Shown here: positions 1 to 5,973 of the stretch, piece after piece
How positions within the stretch are numbered: position 1 is the first letter of the stretch
How the letters are laid out: each line of letters opens with the position of its first letter
Notes under the pieces: model-generated
Seen by the model: only the letters and a program-made list of their open reading frames with translations
What the model was told of the DNA's origin: nothing
Database searches by the model: none
Assembly: GCA_007126675.1 (NCBI GenBank)
Contig: SLAU01000368.1
Location: 1-10,122 of the forward strand
Source: Balneolaceae bacterium
GTDB lineage: Bacteria > Bacteroidota > Rhodothermia > Balneolales > Balneolaceae
Length of the DNA stretch: 10,122 nucleotides
Reading direction: 5' to 3'
Position numbers and translations under genes: made by a program

Positions 1-818
1 ACGAGCCAGACACCTCTTCACCATCCATACCGGAGGGGTATGAGTTGGTATGGTCGGATGAATTTAACATTGATGGTGCTCCTGATGAAAAATGGTGGAA
101 CTTTGAGCATGGGTTTGTACGAAATAATGAGTTGCAGTGGTATCAGCCCGAAAATGCAAGGATTGAAGACGAGCGCCTCATTTTTGAAGGCAAACGCGAA
201 AGGGTAAAGAACTCAAATTTCGATTCGGAAAGCAGTGACTGGCGTAAAAACAGAGAATACGCCGAATACACATCAGCAAGCATCAATACAAGAGATAAAT
301 TCTCTTTTCAATATGGAATAATGGAAGTGAGGGCCCGGGTGGATACTACTCTCGGGGCATGGCCTGCAATTTGGACTCTGGGTAATGAGCGTCAATGGCC
401 GGAACGGGGTGAAGTGGATATTATGGAATTTTATCGTATTGCAGATGAACCAACCATATTGGCAAATGCTGCTTGGGTAGGAGATTCCCGATGGGACGTT
501 GTTTGGGATTCCGAAAAAATTCCACTGGCAAACTTCTTAGAAAAAGTACCGGATTGGCCGGAGCGTTTTCACACTTGGAAAATGGATTGGTCTGAAGACT
601 ATATTAAACTGTACCTAAATGGTGAACTGTTAAACACGGTGGAGATTGAAAATGCAACCTACGATGATGGATTCAATCCATTCAGGCAGCCACACTATAT
701 ACTTTTAAATCTTGCGATCGGTTCAAACGGAGGAAATCCTGATAATTCTGAATTTCCGATCAGTTATGAAGTGGACTATGTAAGAGTTTATCAAGAAATA
801 ACAGCTGAAACCGATTAA
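1..818 (+). CDS. GH16 family endo-beta-glycanase (laminarinase-like), 5' end outside window
   Basis: This is a secreted or surface beta-glycanase of glycoside hydrolase family 16, missing its N-terminus. The frame is open to the window edge (first whole codon at 3), and the residues before 45 (EPDTSSPSIPEGYE) look like a linker before the catalytic domain, so the TTG at 45 is not a start. The domain opens with LVWSDEFN, typical of GH16. The active site is GEVDIMEF, encoded near 408-431; by family precedent its first Glu is the nucleophile and its last the acid/base. The extra Met between Asp and Glu is the laminarinase/lichenase-type bulge, unlike most agarases and carrageenases. It ends with YEVDYVRVYQ, the usual last strand of the jelly roll. 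Beta-1,3-glucan is the likeliest substrate, but the nearby galactose genes leave a galactan possible. The next gene starts 18 bp downstream, suggesting co-transcription. Confidence 0.93.
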   Translation, partial: EPDTSSPSIPEGYELVWSDEFNIDGAPDEKWWNFEHGFVRNNELQWYQPENARIEDERLIFEGKRERVKNSNFDSESSDWRKNREYAEYTSASINTRDKFSFQYGIMEVRARVDTTLGAWPAIWTLGNERQWPERGEVDIMEFYRIADEPTILANAAWVGDSRWDVVWDSEKIPLANFLEKVPDWPERFHTWKMDWSEDYIKLYLNGELLNTVEIENATYDDGFNPFRQPHYILLNLAIGSNGGNPDNSEFPISYEVDYVRVYQEITAETD

Positions 819-836
819 TTTGCTATTTTTGAAGTT

Positions 837-1823
837 ATGAAGAAAGATTTGTGTTTATTTATTGTTCTGCTATTTCCGTTGATTTTCTTAAGCGGCTGCT
901 CGGGTGAAAAAGACGTGGCTGAGACCGATAGCTGTTCAGGAATTACCCGTGAAGCGCTTGGCGCTGAACAGGCGGTAACTCTTTCTGATGATGAAATAAC
1001 GAAATTCAGAGAAAATGCTCCGGAAGGAATGTCTTTTATACCGGGAGGATTAACTCAAATTGGTTCAGAGGCAGGTTTACCGGTTGAAAAGCCAGTCTTT
1101 AAAACACATATTAATTCTTTTTATATGGACCAAAACCTGGTTACTGTAGGAGAATTTCGGGAATTTGTAGAGGCCACAGGCTACCAAACCTTTTCCGACA
1201 TTATTGGTGACGGGCTCGTGTTTGATTTTGATAATGCACAGTGGATCATTCAAAAAGGAGTCAACTGGGAATATCCGCTTGGAAAATCGAATCCAAAGGC
1301 AGATGATGACCATCCTGTCACTCTATTAACAATTGAGGATGCCGAAGCTTATCTGGACTGGGTTGGGAAGCGTCTGCCCACAGAGTTTGAGTGGGAGCAC
1401 GCCGCAAGAGGTATTACGGATCGGGATAACCGGTACGCCTGGGGCACAGAACTCATTGTTGATGGTGAGCATATGGCAAACACGTGGAATGGGCAGTTCC
1501 CGGTGGAAAACGTTGCTGATGATGGTTACCTGATGACATCACCGGTCGGATCTTTCGGAGAGACAGAATTGGGCCTCACAGATATGGGAGGGAACGTTTG
1601 GGAGTGGACATCCAGCTGGATGCGGCCATACGATCAATTGGACGAAGCTTTTGAACCGGGCCCAAATAGCGAGAAAGTCATCAGAGGGGGATCGTTTATG
1701 TGTCATGACTCATACTGTCATGGTTACCGGGTTTCGGCCAGAAGCGGTACTCCGCCGGATAATAATATGTTTCATATTGGTTTCAGGGGTGTTCTTGATA
1801 TAGAAAAAAGTGCAGGCCAATAA
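837..1823 (+). CDS. Formylglycine-generating enzyme (FGE)-family lipoprotein with both catalytic cysteines
   Basis: This 328-residue protein belongs to the FGE-sulfatase family, whose true members oxidise a Cys in type I sulfatases to formylglycine. Residues 1-21 form a lipoprotein signal: basic MKK, hydrophobic stretch, lipobox LSGC with Cys21. The rest (about 63-320) resembles FGE along its whole length: FYMDQNLVTVGEFREFVEATGY (93-116, given by its ends FYMD and ATGY), DHPVTLLTIEDAEAYLDW (about 158-175), GKRLPTEFEWE (177-187), GGNVWEWTSSW (251-261) and RGGSFMCHDSYCHGYR (283-298). Cys289 and Cys294, spaced five apart within CHxSYC, match the catalytic pair known from human and Streptomyces FGE; many FGE-like proteins lack them. 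It is therefore a plausible active, envelope-anchored FGE rather than a generic FGE-fold protein. No sulfatase is in the window. The likely start is ATG 837, which gives a complete lipoprotein signal. It probably shares a transcript with the GH16 gene. Confidence 0.93.
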   Translation: MKKDLCLFIVLLFPLIFLSGCSGEKDVAETDSCSGITREALGAEQAVTLSDDEITKFRENAPEGMSFIPGGLTQIGSEAGLPVEKPVFKTHINSFYMDQNLVTVGEFREFVEATGYQTFSDIIGDGLVFDFDNAQWIIQKGVNWEYPLGKSNPKADDDHPVTLLTIEDAEAYLDWVGKRLPTEFEWEHAARGITDRDNRYAWGTELIVDGEHMANTWNGQFPVENVADDGYLMTSPVGSFGETELGLTDMGGNVWEWTSSWMRPYDQLDEAFEPGPNSEKVIRGGSFMCHDSYCHGYRVSARSGTPPDNNMFHIGFRGVLDIEKSAGQ

Positions 1824-2130
1824 TACACAATTAGTGCTAATGCTAAACTTACTTTGAAGTATTAATTAAAACCTAAATTAATACATGAGTGTTACTACCC
1901 GGGGTTCGTAACATTCGATTAAGAATTATTCATTTCTAAGCTGTAAATTACTCCGCAGTAAAAATCTGCCTTGTAATAGGTACCGTTTTACCGTTTAGAA
2001 TTCCCCGGTATTTTTGATCATATTAAGGCGAAAATGATTTTATAATCCTGATATCGAAGATATAGGGCAAAGAGACGGTTTTTTAAAGTATCGAGTACCA
2101 TATCAAAACAGGAATCATCCTAAATTTTTT
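1824..2130. other. Intergenic region upstream of the LacI-type regulator
   Basis: No gene is supported in these 307 bases. What can be seen: a short palindrome ATTAG-TG-CTAAT (1830-1841) just after the FGE gene; a strong inverted repeat at 1859-1884 (own entry); TGTTAC (1890-1895) and GTAACA (1908-1913), complementary arms separated by 12 bases including CCCGGG; and two tandem copies of TACCGTTT (1981-1996). TATAAT at 2041-2046 is a possible -10 element, but the nearest TTGATC (2014-2019) is 21 bases away, too far for a standard promoter. The regulator's promoter must lie somewhere here, but I cannot place it. Confidence 0.5.
1859..1884. repeat. Inverted repeat with 9-bp perfect arms
   Basis: GTATTAATT (1859-1867) and AATTAATAC (1876-1884) are perfect reverse complements around an 8-base loop. 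It lies 35 bases after the FGE stop. No T-run follows, so it is not a standard intrinsic terminator. It could be a transcript-end hairpin or a binding site for an unidentified regulator. The arms are AT-rich, so the stem would be weak. Confidence 0.6.
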
Positions 2131-3168
2131 ATGAAAAACAAGAAAGGTAACAATGGTAATGTAACCCTTAAAGAAGTTGCGGATGCACTTGGGGTTTCAA
2201 CAATGACAGTTTCAAGGGCTATAAATAATAAGCCAAATGTTGATGAAAAAACCCGGGAGAGAATACTGAAAACAGCAAATGAAATGGGTTATACCCCTAA
2301 CCTGGTAGCCAAAAGCCTGGTATCCAGTAAAACATACAGTATTGGAGTTGTAATACCGGAAATTTCTCATTCATTCTTTCCAGAAGTTGTTAAGGGTATC
2401 GAAGAAATTGCAAATAAAGAACATTATCAGATATTTTTAACCAATACATCTGAAGATTTTGAAAAAGAGAAAAAGAGTATAGAGGCACTTCGGGCAAAAA
2501 GAGTGGATGGTATATTAGTTTCAAGCAGCCAGACCGAAGAAGATTTCAGTTACTACGAAAAAATAATCGATTCGGGTTTACCTTTGGTTTTCTTTGATCG
2601 CTGTATAGGAAATATCGGGGCAAGTTGTATAGGAGTTAATGATTTTGCGGCCTCTCAACAAATTACAGAACACCTGATTAACAGAGGATATAAAAAAATT
2701 GGTTACCTCAGCGGACCAAAAAAGGTATCTATCGGTAAAGAACGTTTTGACGGTTTTGTTGCTGCACTAAATAAGCACGGCCTTGATCTCAATGAAAAAT
2801 GGGTCACTGAAAACGGGTACAACGAAAAAGATGGATATCATGCAATGAGTACGCTGTTAAAACTGCCCGAAAATGAGAGGCCGCGCGCTATTGTGGCTGT
2901 TAATGATCCCGTTGCAATTGGTGCGATGGAGGCAATTCGGGAGGCCGGTATGAAGGTGCCTGATGATTTTGCAATTGTGGGTTTCTCGGATGATATACGG
3001 GCCGAACTTATGCCAAGCCCTCTCACAACGGTCCACCAGCCCGCTTACGAAGTAGGTAAAAAAGCAGCGTCCAAACTAATCAAAACAATTGAGGATAATA
3101 CTGAACCGATAGAAAGCGTTCAACTCATTACCAAGTTGATAATCCGCAAATCTTGTGGCAGCTCTTAG
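2131..3168 (+). CDS. LacI/GalR-family transcriptional regulator
   Basis: A 345-residue DNA-binding regulator of typical LacI-family length. The N-terminal helix-turn-helix is at about 11-30 (VTLKEVADALGVSTMTVSRA), continuing through RERILKTANEMGYTPN to the hinge helix around 57-66. The rest is the periplasmic-binding-protein-like effector domain: IGVVIPEISHSFFPEVVKGIE (from 71, 21 residues, key ends IGVV and GIE), GYKKIGYLSGP, RPRAIVAVNDPVAIGAMEA and VGFSDDIRAELMPSPLTTVHQP near the end. It acts in the cytoplasm as a dimer, usually releasing DNA when a sugar or sugar phosphate binds. Two closely matching LacI-type palindromes at 3404-3423 and 8316-8335 are its most likely operators, making it a probable local regulator of galKT and the FISU genes. 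The effector (galactose or an oligosaccharide) cannot be read from sequence. No clear ribosome binding site precedes ATG 2131, which is common in Bacteroidota. Confidence 0.96.
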   Translation: MKNKKGNNGNVTLKEVADALGVSTMTVSRAINNKPNVDEKTRERILKTANEMGYTPNLVAKSLVSSKTYSIGVVIPEISHSFFPEVVKGIEEIANKEHYQIFLTNTSEDFEKEKKSIEALRAKRVDGILVSSSQTEEDFSYYEKIIDSGLPLVFFDRCIGNIGASCIGVNDFAASQQITEHLINRGYKKIGYLSGPKKVSIGKERFDGFVAALNKHGLDLNEKWVTENGYNEKDGYHAMSTLLKLPENERPRAIVAVNDPVAIGAMEAIREAGMKVPDDFAIVGFSDDIRAELMPSPLTTVHQPAYEVGKKAASKLIKTIEDNTEPIESVQLITKLIIRKSCGSS

Positions 3169-3372
3169 TTTTAGTAGGGTTAAAAGGTCAGGCTCTTGCA
3201 ATCAATGATTTTTATTTAACTGTGCCTTAGAGGAGTATCATAGTTTTAAATTCGATTGCGAGTAAGGATCGTACTTACCTTAAATGTATCTGTTAATTCC
3301 TTTTCTCACAGATATATGATCTGCTATGCAAACAGCATACAATGTAAGCTGATTTAAAAGAAAACGGAAGAA

Positions 3373-3403
3373 TTGCATTATAGGATGGAATTATTTAGAT
3401 TCG
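3373..3403 (+). promoter_or_regulatory. Putative Bacteroidetes-type promoter of galKT
   Basis: TTG (3373-3375) and TAGATTCG (3396-3403) are 20 bases apart. This resembles the Bacteroidetes -33 TTG / -7 TAnnTTTG consensus, with one mismatch among the six fixed -7 positions. The operator begins at the next base, so a bound repressor would cover the transcription start. The elements are short enough to occur by chance; the support is the position beside the operator and the same geometry at 8280-8310. Confidence 0.4.
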
Positions 3404-3423
3404 TAATGTTAACGCTAACATTA
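3404..3423. promoter_or_regulatory. LacI-type operator upstream of galKT
   Basis: TAATGTTAACGCTAACATTA has 8-bp perfect arms (TAATGTTA and TAACATTA) around ACGC, with the central CG typical of LacI-family operators. An 18-bp core matches the site at 8317-8334 at 16 of 18 positions when one is reverse complemented. A LacI-family gene ends 235 bases upstream. Binding by that regulator is inferred. Confidence 0.75.
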
Positions 3424-3428
3424 ATCTG

Positions 3429-3452
3429 TGCATGCTCACGCTTATGCATGCA
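3429..3452. repeat. Inverted repeat TGCATGC / GCATGCA in the gal leader
   Basis: TGCATGC (3429-3435) and GCATGCA (3446-3452) form a perfect 7-bp stem with a 10-base loop. Because GCATGC is itself palindromic, the element can also be read as two direct copies. It starts five bases after the operator and could be an RNA hairpin in the leader or a second protein site. No T-run follows. Confidence 0.5.
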
Positions 3453-3471
3453 GGTTACAAAATGTGTGGTG

Positions 3472-3521
3472 GAAAATTGCCGAAGTCTACAAATACAATA
3501 ATGCATTCGTTTGCAATTTTC
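3472..3521 (+). repeat. Long stem-loop in the predicted galK leader
   Basis: GAAAATTGC (3472-3480) and GCAATTTTC (3513-3521) are perfect 9-bp complements. The adjoining CGAA (3481-3484) can also pair with TTCG (3506-3509), leaving a three-base bulge TTT (3510-3512), for 13 pairs in all. If the promoter is near 3400, this lies in the transcript about 115 bases ahead of galK. It might stabilise the message or take part in attenuation; no known riboswitch class is recognised. Confidence 0.5.
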
Positions 3522-3635
3522 TCTTATTGATTACAACAAGGATTTTTTAGAACCGGAACCAGTTTTAATATCGGCTCCATCGGAATCTGTGCAATTCAGA
3601 CAGTGCTTTACATTTTATTTTGATAGGTACCAACC

Positions 3636-4835
3636 ATGAATCAGTTACAACAAAAAATTATTTCTGCATACAAAAACCGCTTTAGTAATAAACCGATTGT
3701 TGTGTGCGCACCAGGCAGGGTAAATCTTATCGGCGAACATACCGATTATAACAGCGGGTTTGTGCTTCCGGCCTCTATTGACAAAGCCATTTTTCTTGCG
3801 ATGTCAAAAAATGATCTTGGCATTATTCGTCTGCATTCGGTGGATATGACCCCGGATTATGTTGAAATTCCGGTTTCAGAGAACTACACAAAAAGTGAAA
3901 TAAGCTGGAGCAATTATATTATAGGTGTGGTTGATGAATTGAAAAAAGCCGGGCATAAAATTGAAGGTTTTGATTGCGTATTTGGAGGAGATGTCCCTAT
4001 TGGAGCAGGGCTATCCTCCTCCGCTGCACTTGAAGGCGGTGTGGCTTTTGGTTTATCCCACCTGTATGATCTGAATCTTTCCAAACTGGAAATGACAAAA
4101 GCAGCGATGCAGGCCGAAAACAATTTTGTTGGGGTGAATTGTGGAATTATGGATCAGTTTGCAAGCCTGCATGGCAAAAAAGACAAAGTCATTAAACTGG
4201 ATTGCCGTTCGCTTGAGTATGAATATTACCCGTTTAGCTGGGATGATATTCGTATCCTGCTGTGTGATACAAAAGTTCGGCGCACGCTGGATGGTTCAGA
4301 GTACAACAACAGAAGAGAACAGTGTGAAAAAGGGGTTCAAATCATCAAAGAAAAATATCCTGAAGTCGAAACTCTGCGGGATGTTACCCACAGGCAGCTT
4401 GAATCAGAGAAAGATAAAATGGATGATGTTATATATGCACGATGCCTTTATGTACTAAATGAAAACAAACGGGTACTAGATGCCTGCCAGGATCTTGTTA
4501 ATGAGGATTTGATTGGTTTTGGTGATAAAATGTATGAATCACACCGTGGACTTAAAAAGAATTATGAAGTTAGCTGCCGTGAGCTTGATGCACTTGTAGA
4601 TGCAACTAAAGAGCTCAACAGTGTTTTAGGTGCCAGAATGATGGGTGGTGGTTTTGGAGGATGCACTATCAATATTGTTAAACTCGAAAAACTTGAAGAG
4701 ACCAAGGCTGCTATCCGGGATTATTATAAAAAAAAGATGGGGATTGAGCCTGATTTCCATGTAGCAAAAATTGGCAGCGGTACACATTTGGTTTCCAAAA
4801 GCATTGAAACTGAATCAATAGAAAATCAGATTTAA
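3636..4835 (+). CDS. galK: Galactokinase
   Basis: This enzyme phosphorylates alpha-D-galactose with ATP to galactose 1-phosphate in the cytoplasm, the first committed step of the Leloir pathway. The 399-residue length is normal. All GHMP-kinase family signatures are visible: the galactokinase motif [13 protein letters not shown] (27-39), the ATP-binding [15 protein letters not shown] (117-131), the catalytic-Asp region [10 protein letters not shown] (168-177, Asp173) and the C-terminal GGGFGGC (337-343). ATG 3636 is the right start, because the N-terminal motif falls at its usual distance. It is followed after 14 bp by galT. A LacI-type operator and putative promoter lie about 215 bases upstream, so expression is probably sugar-controlled. 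Confidence 0.98.
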   Translation: MNQLQQKIISAYKNRFSNKPIVVCAPGRVNLIGEHTDYNSGFVLPASIDKAIFLAMSKNDLGIIRLHSVDMTPDYVEIPVSENYTKSEISWSNYIIGVVDELKKAGHKIEGFDCVFGGDVPIGAGLSSSAALEGGVAFGLSHLYDLNLSKLEMTKAAMQAENNFVGVNCGIMDQFASLHGKKDKVIKLDCRSLEYEYYPFSWDDIRILLCDTKVRRTLDGSEYNNRREQCEKGVQIIKEKYPEVETLRDVTHRQLESEKDKMDDVIYARCLYVLNENKRVLDACQDLVNEDLIGFGDKMYESHRGLKKNYEVSCRELDALVDATKELNSVLGARMMGGGFGGCTINIVKLEKLEETKAAIRDYYKKKMGIEPDFHVAKIGSGTHLVSKSIETESIENQI

Positions 4836-4849
4836 ATGGGAATGCAATA

Positions 4850-5902
4850 ATGAGTATACCAGATAGAAATTTTTTTGAAAAACCACACAGGCGCCTGAAT
4901 ATTCTTACAAATGAATGGCTTCAGGTTTCTCCGCATCGCACGCAGCGTCCATGGCAGGGAAAAGAGGAAAAAACAAGTGCTGATGACAGACCCGAATATG
5001 TCCCGGATTGTTATTTATGTCCCGGAAATGAACGTGTGAGTGGTGCTGTAAATCCGGATTACAACTCAACATTTGCTTTTGATAATGATTTTGGGGCGTT
5101 ATTACCCGACTCCCCGGAAGATGAGTTGAATGAAAACAACCTTCTTATTGGGCGATCCGAAAAAGGAATCTGCCGGGTTATTTGTTTTTCACCACAGCAT
5201 AATTTGACACTTCCTGAAATGACCCATGCACAAATAGAAGAAGTGGTGGATCTATGGGTAAAGGAATACAAGCAGCTTGGAGATTTACCCTGGGTAAACT
5301 ATGTACAGATCTTTGAAAATAAAGGAGAAATCATGGGGTGCAGCAATCCCCATCCCCATGGACAGATCTGGGCACAGGAATCTGTTCCTGAAGAGCCCCT
5401 CAAAGAGTTAAAACAACAACAGATTTATTATCAGAATAATAAGAGGACACTGCTTGGAGATTACCTGGAACTTGAACTGGCCAAAGAGGAACGTATTGTA
5501 GCAAAAAATGATCATTTTGTAGTTCTGGTTCCATTTTGGGCTTTTTGGCCCTATGAAACCCTGGTAGTCAGCCGAAGGCCTTTTGCCCGGTTCACTGATA
5601 TGACACCGGATGAAAAAGAAGGCCTGGCAGACATCATCAAAAAAATCACTGTTAAATACGACAACCTTTTTAATATATCCTTCCCTTATTCCGCCGGATT
5701 TCATCCCGCCCCGACTGATGGAAAACCACATCCTGAATGGCATTTTCACATGCATTTCTATCCGCCTCTGCTTCGGTCAGCTACAATAAAAAAGTTTAGT
5801 GTTGGGTACGAAATGCTTGGAAATGAACAGCGAGACATTACAGCAGAATATGCGGCAGAGATACTCAGGGGTCTACCAAATGTACATTACAAATTGCAAT
5901 GA
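4850..5902 (+). CDS. galT: Galactose-1-phosphate uridylyltransferase, class I
   Basis: GalT exchanges UMP between UDP-glucose and galactose 1-phosphate, giving glucose 1-phosphate and UDP-galactose. The 350-residue protein matches class I enzymes end to end. The catalytic [10 protein letters not shown] contains His168 and His170; His170 corresponds to the nucleophile that carries UMP. Zinc-site residues are present as CYLC (Cys54, Cys57) and ICFSPQH (His117), together with His168. The C-terminal [13 protein letters not shown] (294-306) holds the histidines that in E. coli GalT bind a structural metal. GGGA (4838-4841) is a reasonable ribosome binding site for ATG 4850. It forms an operon with galK. 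The partner enzyme UDP-galactose 4-epimerase (galE) is not in the window and must be encoded elsewhere if the pathway is complete. Confidence 0.98.
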   Translation: MSIPDRNFFEKPHRRLNILTNEWLQVSPHRTQRPWQGKEEKTSADDRPEYVPDCYLCPGNERVSGAVNPDYNSTFAFDNDFGALLPDSPEDELNENNLLIGRSEKGICRVICFSPQHNLTLPEMTHAQIEEVVDLWVKEYKQLGDLPWVNYVQIFENKGEIMGCSNPHPHGQIWAQESVPEEPLKELKQQQIYYQNNKRTLLGDYLELELAKEERIVAKNDHFVVLVPFWAFWPYETLVVSRRPFARFTDMTPDEKEGLADIIKKITVKYDNLFNISFPYSAGFHPAPTDGKPHPEWHFHMHFYPPLLRSATIKKFSVGYEMLGNEQRDITAEYAAEILRGLPNVHYKLQ

Positions 5903-5912
5903 ATATCATTGC
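5896..5912. repeat. Inverted repeat across the galT stop codon
   Basis: GCAATGA-ATA-TCATTGC has perfect 7-bp arms around three bases. The left arm contains the end of the galT frame, including its TGA stop. It could be an mRNA 3' hairpin that separates galKT from the GH128 gene, or a small operator. It does not match the LacI-type sites. Partly overlapping, GCGATAAGCGATAA (5911-5924) is a short tandem repeat. Confidence 0.45.
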
Positions 5913-5973
5913 GATAAGCGATAAAAACTTAATGCTGTAAAAACCTACCATATTGTAAGCAAAATTATACGTT

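Larger units (their letters stand above)
3169..3635. other. Control region and probable leader of the galKT operon
   Basis: These 467 bases hold no convincing gene. The first part has a 7-bp-arm inverted repeat, TATCTGT (3287-3293) with ACAGATA (3308-3314), and a small one, TATGC-AAACA-GCATA, near 3334-3348. A putative promoter (3373-3403) abuts a LacI-type operator (3404-3423). If transcription starts there, galK has a leader of roughly 225 bases holding two further inverted repeats (3429-3452 and 3472-3521). No intrinsic terminator for the regulator gene is visible after 3168. Confidence 0.6.

Noticed and set aside
1830..1841. ATTAGTGCTAAT as a third copy of the LacI-type operator
   Set aside because: Only about 8 of 12 core positions agree with the operator, the central CG is missing, and it lies about 290 bases before the nearest start codon.
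3385..3501. 38-codon ORF starting ATG 3385 (MELFRFVMLTLTLICACS...) resembling a lipoprotein signal
   Set aside because: It overlaps the putative promoter and the LacI-type operator, which already explain that sequence, and after the hydrophobic stretch nothing recognisable follows. Probably chance.
5408..5755. 115-residue antisense ORF within galT
   Set aside because: It lies wholly opposite conserved galT coding sequence, including the metal-site histidines, and shows no family motif.
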